A DNA stretch of 64,000 nucleotides, taken from NCBI RefSeq assembly GCF_001870515.1, contig NZ_MDGT01000002.1, forward strand, positions 66 through 64,065. Direction: 5' to 3'. This document shows, one piece after another, positions 19,170 through 28,810 of the stretch. A model generated the notes under the pieces. The model was not told where the DNA came from. It saw only the letters and a program-made list of their open reading frames with translations, and made no database searches. The DNA comes from Idiomarina sp. MD25a. GTDB taxonomy: Bacteria; Pseudomonadota; Gammaproteobacteria; Enterobacterales; Alteromonadaceae. Position 1 is the stretch's first letter; every line of letters begins with the position of its first letter. A program made the translations under genes and the position numbers.

Positions 19170-20534
19170 ATGGCAAAGACAAAAACAGCGTATGTATGCA
19201 CGGATTGCGGTGCCGACTTTCCACGATGGGTAGGGCAATGCAGCGAATGTAAGGCGTGGAATACGGTATCTGAGGTGCGTTTAGGAGCGAGTAAAGCAAG
19301 TACTCCGGCCGCGCGCAGCGGATTCGCGGGGATTACGCAAGCCAAGGTCACCACATTAAACGAAGTTTCTCTCGAGGAGGTGCCACGTTTTAGCTCAACC
19401 TTTAAAGAATTCGATCGAGTACTTGGCGGTGGTGTGGTACCCGGCTCTGCTATATTAATCGGGGGCTCCCCAGGCGCTGGTAAGAGTACCCTATTATTGC
19501 AAACGCTGTGTCGCCTTGCTGGGAGTATGAAAGCGCTATATGTGACAGGCGAAGAGTCGTTGCAGCAAGTTGCGATGCGCGCAAAGCGGCTCGGTTTGCC
19601 CATGGATAAGTTGCGTATGCTCGCCGAAACCTCGGTCGAAACCATTTGTCAGCTCGCCGATCAGGAAAAACCGCAGTTGATGGTTATCGATTCGATACAG
19701 GTGATGCATTTAGATGACATTGCTTCAGCACCCGGGAGTGTATCGCAGGTGCGAGAGTCCGCCGCTTTTCTCACGCGCTATGCGAAACAAAAAGGCGTTG
19801 CCATCATTATGGTCGGGCATGTCACCAAGGATGGTTCGCTAGCGGGGCCTAAGGTTTTAGAGCACTGTATTGACTGCTCGGTAATTTTAGACGGGTCGTC
19901 GGATAGTCGTTACCGTACGTTACGAGGAACTAAAAACCGCTTCGGCGCGGTGAATGAGCTAGGGGTCTTTGCCATGACAGGCAGTGGGTTAAAAGAAGTT
20001 TCTAATCCGTCAGCCATTTTCCTACAGCGGGGCGAGGAGCAGGGTAATGGCTCGGTGGTGACGGTCATTTGGGAAGGGACTCGACCTCTGTTAGTAGAGA
20101 TTCAAGCACTCGTAGATTACTCCGCACTAGCAAACCCGCGCCGCGTTGCAGTTGGTTTGGAAGCCACCCGGCTGGCCTTGCTGTTGGCCGTATTACATCG
20201 TCACGGCGGACTGCATGTCTCTGACCAAGATGTGTTTGTTAACGTGGTGGGTGGGGTAAAAGTGTCTGAGACGTCGGCCGACTTGGCGCTTATGCTCGCC
20301 ATCGTATCGAGCTTTAAAGGTGAGCCTTTAGCTCGCGAGTTAATTATCCTGGGTGAAGTTGGTTTAGCTGGTGAAATACGACCAGTGCCGAATGGCCAGG
20401 AACGCCTCAATGAAGCAGCCAAACATGGCTTCAAGCGCGCGATTGTACCGCATGGTAATGCACCTAAGCAGGCAATCGCGGGAATGCAAGTCACACCCGT
20501 TAAGAACCTGCAGGAAGCGCTCGATGCGATTTAA
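19170..20534 (+). CDS. radA: DNA repair protein RadA
   Basis: 454 residues. RadA (Sms) is a RecA-like ATPase with a hexameric helicase activity used in branch migration during recombination. An N-terminal zinc ribbon (CTDCGADFPRWVGQCSEC) is followed by the RecA-like core with Walker A GGSPGAGKST (about residue 95), the RadA-specific KNRFG motif, and a C-terminal Lon-protease-like domain. Size and motifs match E. coli. Its last 11 bp overlap the start of the substrate-binding protein gene. Confidence 0.97.
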   Translation: MAKTKTAYVCTDCGADFPRWVGQCSECKAWNTVSEVRLGASKASTPAARSGFAGITQAKVTTLNEVSLEEVPRFSSTFKEFDRVLGGGVVPGSAILIGGSPGAGKSTLLLQTLCRLAGSMKALYVTGEESLQQVAMRAKRLGLPMDKLRMLAETSVETICQLADQEKPQLMVIDSIQVMHLDDIASAPGSVSQVRESAAFLTRYAKQKGVAIIMVGHVTKDGSLAGPKVLEHCIDCSVILDGSSDSRYRTLRGTKNRFGAVNELGVFAMTGSGLKEVSNPSAIFLQRGEEQGNGSVVTVIWEGTRPLLVEIQALVDYSALANPRRVAVGLEATRLALLLAVLHRHGGLHVSDQDVFVNVVGGVKVSETSADLALMLAIVSSFKGEPLARELIILGEVGLAGEIRPVPNGQERLNEAAKHGFKRAIVPHGNAPKQAIAGMQVTPVKNLQEALDAI

Positions 20535-21291
20535 AGGGCTTGCCGTATGCCTTTTTGTCATATTCTCGGTCTCGGCCGAGGCTTCTTCTCGTTGGGTCAG
20601 TTTAAATCAATGTCTCGATTATTTGCTAACTGACTGGGCACCCGAGCAGGTGGTTGGGATTACGGGGCTGGATGAGGCATTAATTACTCCGAAACATCGT
20701 GCCCACTTTGGACGTTTAGAGAGCATCTTACGTTTACAGCCTGATCGCGTGTTTGCAACAGAGTACAATAATCCAAAATTGATTCGGCTGTTACGTCAGT
20801 ATACTGAAGTCGAGGTATTACCGCAGCCCAGCAGTTTGGCGCGATATCATGAATGGGTCGATCAACTGAGTCAATATGCTCAGTTAGCGCCTCATGCGCG
20901 CGCTCACAAACAGCAGTTAGAGCAAGCAATGAGGCGCGCGCATCAGACTCCACAGGATGTCATTATACTGATGCCTAACCAATTTAGTTGGGGAACGGCG
21001 AGCTGGGCTGACGAATTAATTACTGCGATGCACTGGAATAATTTAGCCGCTCCTTTTGGCAACAATCTCGTCTCTTTGACGCTTGAGAATGTGATAAGGC
21101 TGGAACCTGATCGCTATTTGCTGGAAGGTTTTAGCAATGCCAATTATGCATTGGCAAATGAATGGCTTTATCATCCGCTATTACAACAAGAGCTAAAGAC
21201 AACACCGACTCAGCAAATTCCGTCACGGCTTTCGTCATGCCCAGTAGTATTTGCTGAAAATTATTTAAAAGCCATTCAAGGAGTGTTATGA
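20524..21291 (+). CDS. ABC transporter periplasmic binding protein, BtuF/FhuD-type
   Basis: 255 residues from the ATG at 20524, which overlaps radA by 11 bp. A signal peptide (GLAVCLFVIFSVSAEA) is followed by a class III binding-protein fold. The segment RWVSLNQCLDYLL with later GITGLDEAL and LRLQPDRVFATEY is typical of receptors for corrinoids, haem or ferric siderophores. It is followed, with a 4-bp overlap, by its permease and ATPase. Component lengths fit BtuF, BtuC and BtuD, but the ligand cannot be settled from the sequence. No cobalamin riboswitch precedes it. Confidence 0.8.
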   Translation: MRFKGLAVCLFVIFSVSAEASSRWVSLNQCLDYLLTDWAPEQVVGITGLDEALITPKHRAHFGRLESILRLQPDRVFATEYNNPKLIRLLRQYTEVEVLPQPSSLARYHEWVDQLSQYAQLAPHARAHKQQLEQAMRRAHQTPQDVIILMPNQFSWGTASWADELITAMHWNNLAAPFGNNLVSLTLENVIRLEPDRYLLEGFSNANYALANEWLYHPLLQQELKTTPTQQIPSRLSSCPVVFAENYLKAIQGVL

Positions 21292-22259
21292 ACCTGAGTC
21301 AGCGGCAGTGTTATCTCATCCTTCTCGGTATCGCTATTTTACTTAGTGGTTTACAACTTACTGTAGGAGGCAGCTCACTCAATTGGTGGGCGCCGAACGC
21401 TCTTGAGAGCGATATCATCTGGGATATCCGAGTTCCGAGGACCGTACTAACTTGGTCGGTTGCTATCGCACTCGGGCTGGCTGGCGCAGTAATGCAGCTA
21501 TTACTTCGAAATCCACTGGCTGAACCAGGCATCACTGGTGTATCGGGGTGTGCTGCTTTAGTGACTATTGCAAGTCTTTACTTTGGTTGGTTGCCGGCCT
21601 TTTCCTTTGGGTTACCTGCACTGGCGTTAGTTGGTGGTTTGTTCGGGGTCTCATTACTGATGTTGCTTGCCGGGCAGCGAGCTTCGCCTACGCGATTGAT
21701 TCTAGCGGGGGTTGCGATAGCCACAATGAGTAGTGCCGCAATGGGATTGTTGCTATACCTCGCTCCAAATCCGTTTGCATTTCAAGAGTGGGCTTTTTGG
21801 CATATGGGAAGCTTGGCAAATAAAAGTTGGCACTCAGTGATGCTGGCGCTACCGGGAGTTGCGTTAGCGCTTCCGTTGGTATGGCTAGGTCGACGCTTCT
21901 TATACGCTCTAACTTTATCCGAAGAAACGGTTGCGACAATGGGGTTCAATGTGGCGCGGTATCGCAATTTGATGTTGTTAGCTGTGGCATTACTAACGAC
22001 CGCCTCTGTCGTGGCGGCTGGCGTTATTGGATTTGTTGGACTGTTAGCGCCTCATGCCGTTCGATTGATAGGCTTTAACCATCCGAAATATGTGTTGTGG
22101 CTGTCTCCCATTACCGCAATTCTTTTACTGCTCAGTTTTGACACCATAGCACAGTTAATGAGCACCGCGCGCGAGTTACCCGTGGGGGTGATTGCGGCTT
22201 TAGTCGGTGCGCCATTGCTCATTGTACTGTTGGTTCGAGAGCGCACCCGTGATGCTTGA
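21288..22259 (+). CDS. FecCD/BtuC-family ABC transporter permease
   Basis: 323 residues with about ten hydrophobic segments, the usual size for BtuC/FecCD permeases. Family motifs: DIRVPRTVLTW near residue 48, GLAGAVMQLLLRNPLAEPG (about 65-83), GVAIATM, and the cytoplasmic coupling region GLLAPHAVRLIGF (about 250). The final segment ends LPVGVIAALVGAPLLIVLL, also typical. It forms the membrane channel for the importer whose binding protein and ATPase flank it (overlaps of 4 and 8 bp). Confidence 0.93.
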   Translation: MNLSQRQCYLILLGIAILLSGLQLTVGGSSLNWWAPNALESDIIWDIRVPRTVLTWSVAIALGLAGAVMQLLLRNPLAEPGITGVSGCAALVTIASLYFGWLPAFSFGLPALALVGGLFGVSLLMLLAGQRASPTRLILAGVAIATMSSAAMGLLLYLAPNPFAFQEWAFWHMGSLANKSWHSVMLALPGVALALPLVWLGRRFLYALTLSEETVATMGFNVARYRNLMLLAVALLTTASVVAAGVIGFVGLLAPHAVRLIGFNHPKYVLWLSPITAILLLLSFDTIAQLMSTARELPVGVIAALVGAPLLIVLLVRERTRDA

Positions 22260-22998
22260 GCTTAACGACTTATATTTAGCAGGGATTTCTCGCCCACGCA
22301 TACGCCATATAAACTTAGCGCTAGCCAGCAATCAGTTAGTCGGAGTGATAGGCGCGAATGGCGCGGGTAAAAGTTCACTGCTACGCGGAATCGCTGCTGT
22401 TGAGCCACACCTTACAGGTCAGATTAAATTCAAACATCAGGACTGGTTGGGCTTGTCGCATCGTCAGCGACAACAATATTTGGGATATCTGCCGCAGACT
22501 GAAACGCCTGAGTGGGATGTTCGTATCGATGAGCTGGTAAATCTAGCAGCTCAATACGCTCGGCCGCGGCTCAATGAGCACTTAAAAACCTATGAATTGC
22601 TCGAACTCAAGGAACGTCGAGTTTCACAAGTGTCGGGAGGTGAACGACAGCGAGCGTTATTGGCTCGGGCAACATTATCAGAGCCACAATTGCTTATTTG
22701 TGACGAACCTGTCAGTGGTCTCGATGTGGCGCATCAATTAACCATTATGCAGCAGTTACGTAATCACGCACGAACCCACGGTCTTGTGTTGGCAGCTATT
22801 CACGATCTGGCGTTGGCCGCACGATTTTGTGACAGGTTACTGTTAATGCATAACGGGGAACTAGTGCAAAGCGGGGAGCCGTTTGAGGTGTTGACTGAAA
22901 AAAACTTGGCTCACTGTTTTGGTGTACAAGCCGAGTGGTTTTGTAGAGATAACGGCGTTGGCTGGATACCAACGCCGTTGCAAGCAATAAAAGATTAA
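22252..22998 (+). CDS. ABC transporter ATPase, BtuD/FecE-type
   Basis: 248 residues from ATG 22252. Walker A GANGAGKSS (about residue 38), Q-loop GYLPQTETP, signature VSGGERQRALLARA, Walker B LLICDEPVSGLD and the H-loop AAIHDLALAA are all in place. It drives the importer encoded just upstream. Its stop TAA shares TTAA with the stop of convergent ettA, and its last codons contain a perfect 11-bp inverted repeat. Confidence 0.94.
   Translation: MLELNDLYLAGISRPRIRHINLALASNQLVGVIGANGAGKSSLLRGIAAVEPHLTGQIKFKHQDWLGLSHRQRQQYLGYLPQTETPEWDVRIDELVNLAAQYARPRLNEHLKTYELLELKERRVSQVSGGERQRALLARATLSEPQLLICDEPVSGLDVAHQLTIMQQLRNHARTHGLVLAAIHDLALAARFCDRLLLMHNGELVQSGEPFEVLTEKNLAHCFGVQAEWFCRDNGVGWIPTPLQAIKD
22951..22979. 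terminator. Perfect inverted repeat at the ABC ATPase/ettA junction
   Basis: AACGGCGTTGG, a 7-nt loop (CTGGATA) and CCAACGCCGTT form a perfect 11-bp stem inside the last codons of the ATPase gene, 16 bp before the shared TTAA stops. A short AATAAAAG follows on the plus strand rather than a T tract. Possible bidirectional 3'-end structure for both genes. Confidence 0.45.
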
Positions 22999-24659
22999 CC
23001 GATCGGTTTATATTTAATGCGGTGTGGCTCCATTGCCTGTTCGCCAAACTTCTCTTTCATATAAGCTTCGTAATCGCTGTAGTTACCTTCGTAGAAGACC
23101 ACTTCAGCTTCATCACGATAATCAAGAATATGGGTGGCGATACGGTCTAAGAACCAACGGTCGTGCGAGATAACCAAAGCTGAACCTGGGAACTCGAGGA
23201 TGGCTTCTTCAAGTGCCCGTAAGGTTTCAACGTCGAGGTCGTTGGTCGGTTCGTCTAACAATAAGACGTTGCCCCCAGCCTTAAGTAGTTTCGCAAGGTG
23301 TACCCGGTTGCGTTCACCGCCCGACAGCTCACCGATACGTTTTTGTTGGTCGGTGCCTTTGAAGTTAAAGCGGCCGACGTATGCACGCCCTTGAACTTCA
23401 AAGTTACCAATACGCAGGATATCGTTACCATCGGTAATTTCTTGGAATACGGTTTTGCTATCATCCATACTGTCGCGGAACTGATCAACGCTCGCCAATT
23501 CAACGGTGTCACCGAGTTCAATTGAACCACTGTCGGGCTGTTCTTGGCCACTGATCATACGGAATAAGGTGGATTTACCCGCGCCGTTCGGACCAATGAT
23601 ACCGACGATAGCACCTTTAGGGACACTAAAGCTCAAGTTATCAATAAGCTGGCGCCCTTCGTAGGCTTTGCTAATCCCGTTAACCTCAATGACCTTATCA
23701 CCCAAGCGCGGACCTGGTGGAATAAATAGTTCATTGGTTTCATTACGTTTTTGATAGTCGCTACTTTGTAATTCTTCAAAGCGAGCCATACGCGCTTTGC
23801 TTTTCGCCTGACGACCTTTCGGATTAGTACGTACCCACTCAAGTTCTTGTTTGATGGTGCGTTGACGAGCTTTCTCTTGACGTTCTTCTTGTGCAAGACG
23901 CTTCTCTTTTTGCTCCAACCAAGAAGAGTAGTTGCCTTCCCATGGAATACCATAACCACGGTCAAGCTCAAGGATCCAGCCTGCTACGTTGTCTAAGAAA
24001 TAACGGTCGTGGGTAATAGCAACGACGGTGCCTGTGTAATCATGTAAGAAGCGCTCTAGCCATGCGACTGACTCTGCATCCAAGTGGTTGGTAGGCTCAT
24101 CGAGCAGCAACATGTCGGGCTTGGAAAGTAACAGACGACAAATAGCAACACGGCGACGTTCACCGCCTGATAGGTTACCGATTTTAGCGTCCCACTGTGG
24201 CAAACGCAGTGCATCAGCGGCGCGGTCAAGGATATTTTCGATGTTGTGACCATCTTTCGCCTGAATCAGCGCCTCGAGTTGAGCTTGTTCTTTTGCCAAC
24301 GCATCAAAATCAGCATTCTCATCGGCGTAGGCCGCATAGACTTCATCTAAGCGAGTAAAAGCCTCTTTAACGTCAGCGACGGCTTCTTCCACAGTTTCTT
24401 TAACGGTCTTTTCTTCATCGAGCTGTGGCTCCTGCGGGAGGTAGCCAATGTTAATTCCTGCTAAGGGACGCGCTTCTCCCTCATATTCAGTATCAACACC
24501 TGCCATAATGCGAAGCAAGGTCGATTTACCGGCACCGTTAAGACCTAAAACACCGATCTTAGCGCCTGGGAAAAACGACAATGAGATATCTTTTAAGATA
24601 GTTTTTTTGGGTGGAACAACTTTGCTCACCCGCGACATTGAATAGATATATTGCGCCAT
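22995..24659 (-). CDS. ettA: Energy-dependent translational throttle protein EttA
   Basis: 554 residues from the ATG at 24659 (MAQYIYSMSR, matching E. coli MAQFVYTMHR; an upstream in-frame start adds four residues). EttA is an ABC-F ATPase that binds the ribosomal E site and gates the first elongation step according to ATP level. There are two ABC domains: GLNGAGKST with LSGGERRR, and GPNGAGKST with LSGGERNR. Between them lies the charged linker, and the arm insertion is present in the first domain. It is conserved nearly residue for residue with E. coli, where it also lies downstream of radA. Confidence 0.97.
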   Translation of the reverse strand: MAQYIYSMSRVSKVVPPKKTILKDISLSFFPGAKIGVLGLNGAGKSTLLRIMAGVDTEYEGEARPLAGINIGYLPQEPQLDEEKTVKETVEEAVADVKEAFTRLDEVYAAYADENADFDALAKEQAQLEALIQAKDGHNIENILDRAADALRLPQWDAKIGNLSGGERRRVAICRLLLSKPDMLLLDEPTNHLDAESVAWLERFLHDYTGTVVAITHDRYFLDNVAGWILELDRGYGIPWEGNYSSWLEQKEKRLAQEERQEKARQRTIKQELEWVRTNPKGRQAKSKARMARFEELQSSDYQKRNETNELFIPPGPRLGDKVIEVNGISKAYEGRQLIDNLSFSVPKGAIVGIIGPNGAGKSTLFRMISGQEQPDSGSIELGDTVELASVDQFRDSMDDSKTVFQEITDGNDILRIGNFEVQGRAYVGRFNFKGTDQQKRIGELSGGERNRVHLAKLLKAGGNVLLLDEPTNDLDVETLRALEEAILEFPGSALVISHDRWFLDRIATHILDYRDEAEVVFYEGNYSDYEAYMKEKFGEQAMEPHRIKYKPIG

Positions 24660-24774
24660 AGCGACGAACATTCCTACTGTTGGATTGAAAATAGGACCTA
24701 GTTTACTGGTAAATGCAGTAAATGCCCAAATTTGTTGCCGAATTTTTTCTTAACGGCGTGTGACGGTTTGCTAG

Positions 24775-24803
24775 GCAGTTTGGGGTATTTTGCGGTAAAC
24801 TGC
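24775..24803. repeat. Inverted repeat upstream of glyA
   Basis: GCAGTTT (24775-24781) and AAACTGC (24797-24803) are exact inverted copies 15 bp apart in the 174-bp gap between divergent ettA and glyA. It could be an operator or an RNA hairpin; no known binding site is matched. Confidence 0.4.
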
Positions 24804-24833
24804 ACGTCATAATTTGGCTAATGAAATTGATGG

Positions 24834-26099
24834 ATGTCCGAGATGCAGAAAAAAGATCAGACAATTGCCGCGTTTGACGCGGAGTTATGGCAAGCAATGA
24901 GTCAGGAAGTTGAGCGTCAAGAACAACACATTGAGCTGATTGCTTCAGAAAACTATACCAGCCCACGTGTGCTAGAGGCACAAGGCTCACAGTTAACCAA
25001 TAAATACGCCGAGGGTTACCCTCATAAGCGTTACTATGGTGGTTGTGAATATGTGGATGTGGTCGAGGACCTCGCGATTGCTCGCGCTAAAGAATTGTTT
25101 GGTGCTAAATATGCCAACGTACAACCGCATTCAGGTTCACAAGCCAATACCGCTGCATTCATGGCACTTATGGAAGCCGGCGATACCTTCCTGGGAATGA
25201 GCTTGGCACACGGTGGTCATTTGACGCACGGTGCGGGAGTTAACTTTTCGGGCAAGCTCTATAATGCCGTACAATATGGTATCTCAGAAGAAACCGGTGA
25301 AATCGACTACAACCAAGTTGAAGAGTTAGCTAAAGAGCATCAGCCGAAGGTTATCGTTGCTGGTTTCTCGGCATACTCGGGTATTGTTGACTGGCAGCGT
25401 TTTAGACAAATTGCTGACGAAGTGGGCGCTTATTTGTTAGTTGATATGGCGCACGTAGCCGGTTTGGTTGCTGCAGGCGTTTACCCAAGTCCAATTCCAT
25501 ACGCCGACGTAGTGACAACGACAACTCACAAAACCCTTGCAGGTCCGCGTAGTGGTCTGATTTTGTCTGGCAAAGATGATGAGAAACTGCATAAGAAATT
25601 AAACAGTGCGGTATTCCCAGGTAATCAAGGTGGTCCATTGATGCACGTTATCGCAGCGAAAGCGGTGGCGTTTAAAGAAGCCCTTGAGCCTGAATTTAAA
25701 GCGTATCAAGAACAAGTGCTAAAGAATGCTAATGCGATGGTTAAGGCTCTGCAAGCACGTGGCTATAAAATCGTATCGAATGGCACGCAGAACCATTTGT
25801 TCCTCGTTGATTTAATCGACAAAGACATCACGGGTAAAGATGCCGATGCCGCATTGGGTCGAGCATACATCACGGTCAACAAAAATGCGGTACCGAACGA
25901 CCCGCGTTCGCCGTTCGTTACTTCTGGCCTTCGTCTAGGTACGCCTGCAATTACGCGCCGCGGCTTTAAGGAAGCAGAAGCTGAGCAAGTAGCTAACTGG
26001 ATTTGCGATGTATTAGATGACATTAATAACGAAAAGACGATTGATCGCGTTCGTAACGATGTCAAAACGTTATGTGCCGAGTTTCCAGTTTATAAATAA
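24834..26099 (+). CDS. glyA: Serine hydroxymethyltransferase
   Basis: 421 residues. This PLP enzyme converts serine and tetrahydrofolate to glycine and 5,10-methylene-THF. [28 protein letters not shown] and the PLP-lysine motif [12 protein letters not shown] are conserved. Alignment by eye to E. coli GlyA favours the second ATG (24843, MQKKDQ), since DAELWQAM then lies at the same distance from the start; neither ATG has a good ribosome binding site. Confidence 0.97.
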   Translation: MSEMQKKDQTIAAFDAELWQAMSQEVERQEQHIELIASENYTSPRVLEAQGSQLTNKYAEGYPHKRYYGGCEYVDVVEDLAIARAKELFGAKYANVQPHSGSQANTAAFMALMEAGDTFLGMSLAHGGHLTHGAGVNFSGKLYNAVQYGISEETGEIDYNQVEELAKEHQPKVIVAGFSAYSGIVDWQRFRQIADEVGAYLLVDMAHVAGLVAAGVYPSPIPYADVVTTTTHKTLAGPRSGLILSGKDDEKLHKKLNSAVFPGNQGGPLMHVIAAKAVAFKEALEPEFKAYQEQVLKNANAMVKALQARGYKIVSNGTQNHLFLVDLIDKDITGKDADAALGRAYITVNKNAVPNDPRSPFVTSGLRLGTPAITRRGFKEAEAEQVANWICDVLDDINNEKTIDRVRNDVKTLCAEFPVYK

Positions 26100-26119
26100 C
26101 GTTTGAAAAGGAGCGCGCT

Positions 26120-26569
26120 ATGCACTGTCCATTCTGCGGAACACAAGATACCAAGGTCATCGATTCGCGGTTAGTAGGGGACGGTGCATCGGTGCGCAGG
26201 CGCCGAGAATGTAGCCATTGTCGCGAGCGCTTTACAACATTTGAGACTGCTGAACTGGTAATGCCCCGTGTAATTAAAACAGACGGTGGGCGTGAACCTT
26301 TTAATGAAGATAAGCTTCGCAGTGGGCTGTTACGTGCGCTTGAAAAACGCCCGGTCAGTCTCGAAAAAATGGAACAAGCGGTCAATAAAATCAAATCCAG
26401 TATCCGTGCAACCGGCGAGCGAGAGATTACCTCTAACTTTATTGGCAACCTGGTGATGGATAACCTCAAGCAAATCGATAAAGTCGCCTACGTTCGCTTT
26501 GCTTCGGTCTATCGCTCTTTTGAGGATATCAAAGAGTTCGGCGAGGAGATCGCTCGGCTCAATGATTAG
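26120..26569 (+). CDS. nrdR: Transcriptional repressor NrdR
   Basis: 149 residues, the standard size. NrdR senses ATP/dATP and represses ribonucleotide reductase genes. The N-terminal zinc ribbon ([15 protein letters not shown], then [12 protein letters not shown]) and the ATP-cone domain starting at [13 protein letters not shown] are complete. GGAG precedes the ATG. It lies 20 bp after glyA and overlaps ribD by 8 bp, the usual nrdR-ribD order. Its target nrd genes are not in the window. Confidence 0.97.
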   Translation: MHCPFCGTQDTKVIDSRLVGDGASVRRRRECSHCRERFTTFETAELVMPRVIKTDGGREPFNEDKLRSGLLRALEKRPVSLEKMEQAVNKIKSSIRATGEREITSNFIGNLVMDNLKQIDKVAYVRFASVYRSFEDIKEFGEEIARLND

Positions 26570-27683
26570 TTTGGCACAAGATAAACGCGACCATCTTTAC
26601 ATGCATCGCGCCTTAGAATTAGCACGAAAAGGGCGTTTTACAACTGGACCTAATCCTGCTGTCGGTTGTGTCATCGTTAAGGACGACCGTATCATTGGCG
26701 AAGGATGGCATCAGAAGGCGGGCGAACCCCACGCTGAAGTCTTTGCGTTGCGGCAGGCGAGCGCGCAAGCCAAACATGCAACCGCCTATGTTACGCTTGA
26801 GCCATGCAGTCACCAAGGTCGCACACCGCCCTGTGTTGATGCATTGATTAATGCTGAAGTGGCTCGTGTCGTTATCGCGATGCAAGATCCCAATCCCGTT
26901 GTATCAGGTCGTGGCATTCATAAATTACACGATGCTGATATCGAAGTTCGTGTTGGTTTATTTGAAACTGCAGCGCGAGCGCTTAATCCTGGTTTTATTC
27001 ATCGTATGCAGACTCAATTACCTTATGTGCGCGTCAAGCTGGCGAGCTCACTTGATGGGCGTACAGCGTTGAGTAATGGAGTGAGTCAATGGATTACCGG
27101 TGCTGCGGCGCGTGCTGACGTTCAGGTATGGCGTGCACAAGCCGATGCAATATTAACTGGCGCGGATACTGTACTGGTGGATAATCCGAGACTGAATGTA
27201 CGCCCTGAACAGTGGCCTGACGGGGTCGAAAAACCACTATTTTTTAAGCAGCCTGTGCGTGTGATTATTGACGGGAAAAACCGCATTCATGATGATTTGC
27301 GACTATTTGAGGTTGAAACGCCTGTATTTGTCGTTCGCACCATGGAGGGGCCTGCCTCTCGACATCGCCATTGCCATGAGATTATTGCTAAAGCAGATAG
27401 TCAGGGGCGCGTAGACTTACATGATGCATTAAAGGAACTTGCATTGCGTGAGATCAACTTGGTATGGACCGAGTGTGGAGGTCAGTTAGCGGGCGCTCTT
27501 TTCAACGCTCAGTTAGTGAATGAACTGGTCTATTATCAAGCTAACAAAGTATTAGGCAGTGATGCACGCAGTATGATTGCGTTGCCTGAACTGACTCAAC
27601 TCGATGATGCGCTCTCATTTAACGTGCTTGAGCGCCGAATGGTCGGCGAGGATATTCGCGTGATCGCCCAGCCAATGAAGTAG
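26562..27683 (+). CDS. ribD: Bifunctional riboflavin deaminase/reductase RibD
   Basis: 373 residues from ATG 26562, within the end of nrdR. The N-terminal deaminase domain has the zinc motifs PHAEVFAL and [11 protein letters not shown] (about residues 50-85) and acts on the pyrimidine intermediate. The C-terminal reductase domain starts near residue 148 ([17 protein letters not shown]) with SQWITG and a GPxLAG-like CGGQLAGAL near residue 308. It performs the second and third steps of riboflavin synthesis. The riboflavin synthase gene that often sits between ribD and ribBA is missing here. Confidence 0.95.
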   Translation: MISLAQDKRDHLYMHRALELARKGRFTTGPNPAVGCVIVKDDRIIGEGWHQKAGEPHAEVFALRQASAQAKHATAYVTLEPCSHQGRTPPCVDALINAEVARVVIAMQDPNPVVSGRGIHKLHDADIEVRVGLFETAARALNPGFIHRMQTQLPYVRVKLASSLDGRTALSNGVSQWITGAAARADVQVWRAQADAILTGADTVLVDNPRLNVRPEQWPDGVEKPLFFKQPVRVIIDGKNRIHDDLRLFEVETPVFVVRTMEGPASRHRHCHEIIAKADSQGRVDLHDALKELALREINLVWTECGGQLAGALFNAQLVNELVYYQANKVLGSDARSMIALPELTQLDDALSFNVLERRMVGEDIRVIAQPMK

Positions 27684-27691
27684 GAACTATT

Positions 27692-28810
27692 ATGTCATTG
27701 CATTCGACAGAAGAGATTATTGAAGATATCAAGCAAGGTAAGATGGTCATTCTGATGGATGACGAGGACCGCGAGAATGAGGGTGACCTGATTCTTGCAG
27801 CAGACTGCGTGACCCCTGAAGCGATAAATTTCATGGCGCGTTATGGTCGGGGACTGATCTGCCTGACACTTAGCGAAGAGCGCTGTAAGCAACTTAACCT
27901 ACCGCTGATGGTTGATCGTAACAATGCGCCATACTCGACAGCATTTACGGTTTCCATCGAGGCAGCAGAAGGTGTGACAACGGGGATTTCCGCGGCCGAC
28001 CGCGCGCAAACCGTGAAGGCTGCGGTCGCACGTAATGCTCAGCCGGAAGACTTGGTGATGCCGGGCCATATATTTCCGTTGAAAGCAAAGCAGGGCGGCG
28101 TACTTAATCGTGCTGGGCATACTGAGGCAGGCTGTGACCTCGCGCGCCTTGCAGGCTATGAACCTGCTGCCGTAATTGTCGAAGTGCTCAACGAAGATGG
28201 TACGATGGCGCGCCGCGCAGACCTCGAGAAGTTTGCCGAAGCACACGACATTAAAGTGGGTACTATTGCTGATTTGATCGAGTATCGCTCAGTGCGCGAG
28301 AAAACCATTCGCCGTGTAGCCCAGTGTCAGTTGCCGACCAGTTTTGGCAAATTTAATATGATCACTTATCAAGACTCAATCGATCAACAAGTTCATCATG
28401 CGTTGGTGCATGGTGAGATTGATGCCGAGAAGGTAACTAATGTGCGCGTGCATTTGCAAGACAGTTTGCATGATACGTTATCAACTGAGCGCGCAGCGAA
28501 ACGCAGCTGGCCGATTGCCAAGGCGATGCAATATATTGCAGAAAACGATGGTGTTTTAGTACTTATTGGTCGCCAGCAAACGCCAGAGGATATCATCGCG
28601 CAAGTGAAAGAATTTGAGGCACAGGATCAAGGCCAACACAAACCGACTGCGTCGGCGTCAAATGCTTCACGAAATGTGGGGGTTGGTTCGCAAATCCTTG
28701 CTGATTTAGGCATTCACCAAATGCATCTGCTCAGTTCACCGAAGCGTTATTCGGCATTGTCGGGATTCGGGCTTGAAGTTGTTGACTTCATCGAAGATAA
28801 AGCTGATTGA
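27692..28810 (+). CDS. ribBA: DHBP synthase with degenerate GTP cyclohydrolase II domain
   Basis: 372 residues. Residues 1-205 are 3,4-dihydroxy-2-butanone-4-phosphate synthase: [21 protein letters not shown], and [21 protein letters not shown]. The C-terminal part aligns in position with GTP cyclohydrolase II but lacks its zinc cysteines: the region that should read like SECLTGD...LRCDCG reads [19 protein letters not shown], and the catalytic RQEGRG loop is IGRQQTPED. It therefore most likely makes only the four-carbon riboflavin precursor, with a separate ribA elsewhere. A terminator follows inside panE. Confidence 0.93.
   Translation: MSLHSTEEIIEDIKQGKMVILMDDEDRENEGDLILAADCVTPEAINFMARYGRGLICLTLSEERCKQLNLPLMVDRNNAPYSTAFTVSIEAAEGVTTGISAADRAQTVKAAVARNAQPEDLVMPGHIFPLKAKQGGVLNRAGHTEAGCDLARLAGYEPAAVIVEVLNEDGTMARRADLEKFAEAHDIKVGTIADLIEYRSVREKTIRRVAQCQLPTSFGKFNMITYQDSIDQQVHHALVHGEIDAEKVTNVRVHLQDSLHDTLSTERAAKRSWPIAKAMQYIAENDGVLVLIGRQQTPEDIIAQVKEFEAQDQGQHKPTASASNASRNVGVGSQILADLGIHQMHLLSSPKRYSALSGFGLEVVDFIEDKAD

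Noticed and set aside
19136-19645. 169-residue minus-strand open frame opposite radA
   Set aside because: It overlaps the highly conserved zinc finger and Walker region of radA and has no family features.
20371-20523. Long N-terminal extension of the substrate-binding protein
   Set aside because: It lies wholly within radA; the ATG at 20524 gives a proper signal peptide at once.
20535-20600. Cobalamin riboswitch for the BtuCDF-like importer
   Set aside because: The binding-protein gene starts inside radA, leaving no room for a riboswitch.
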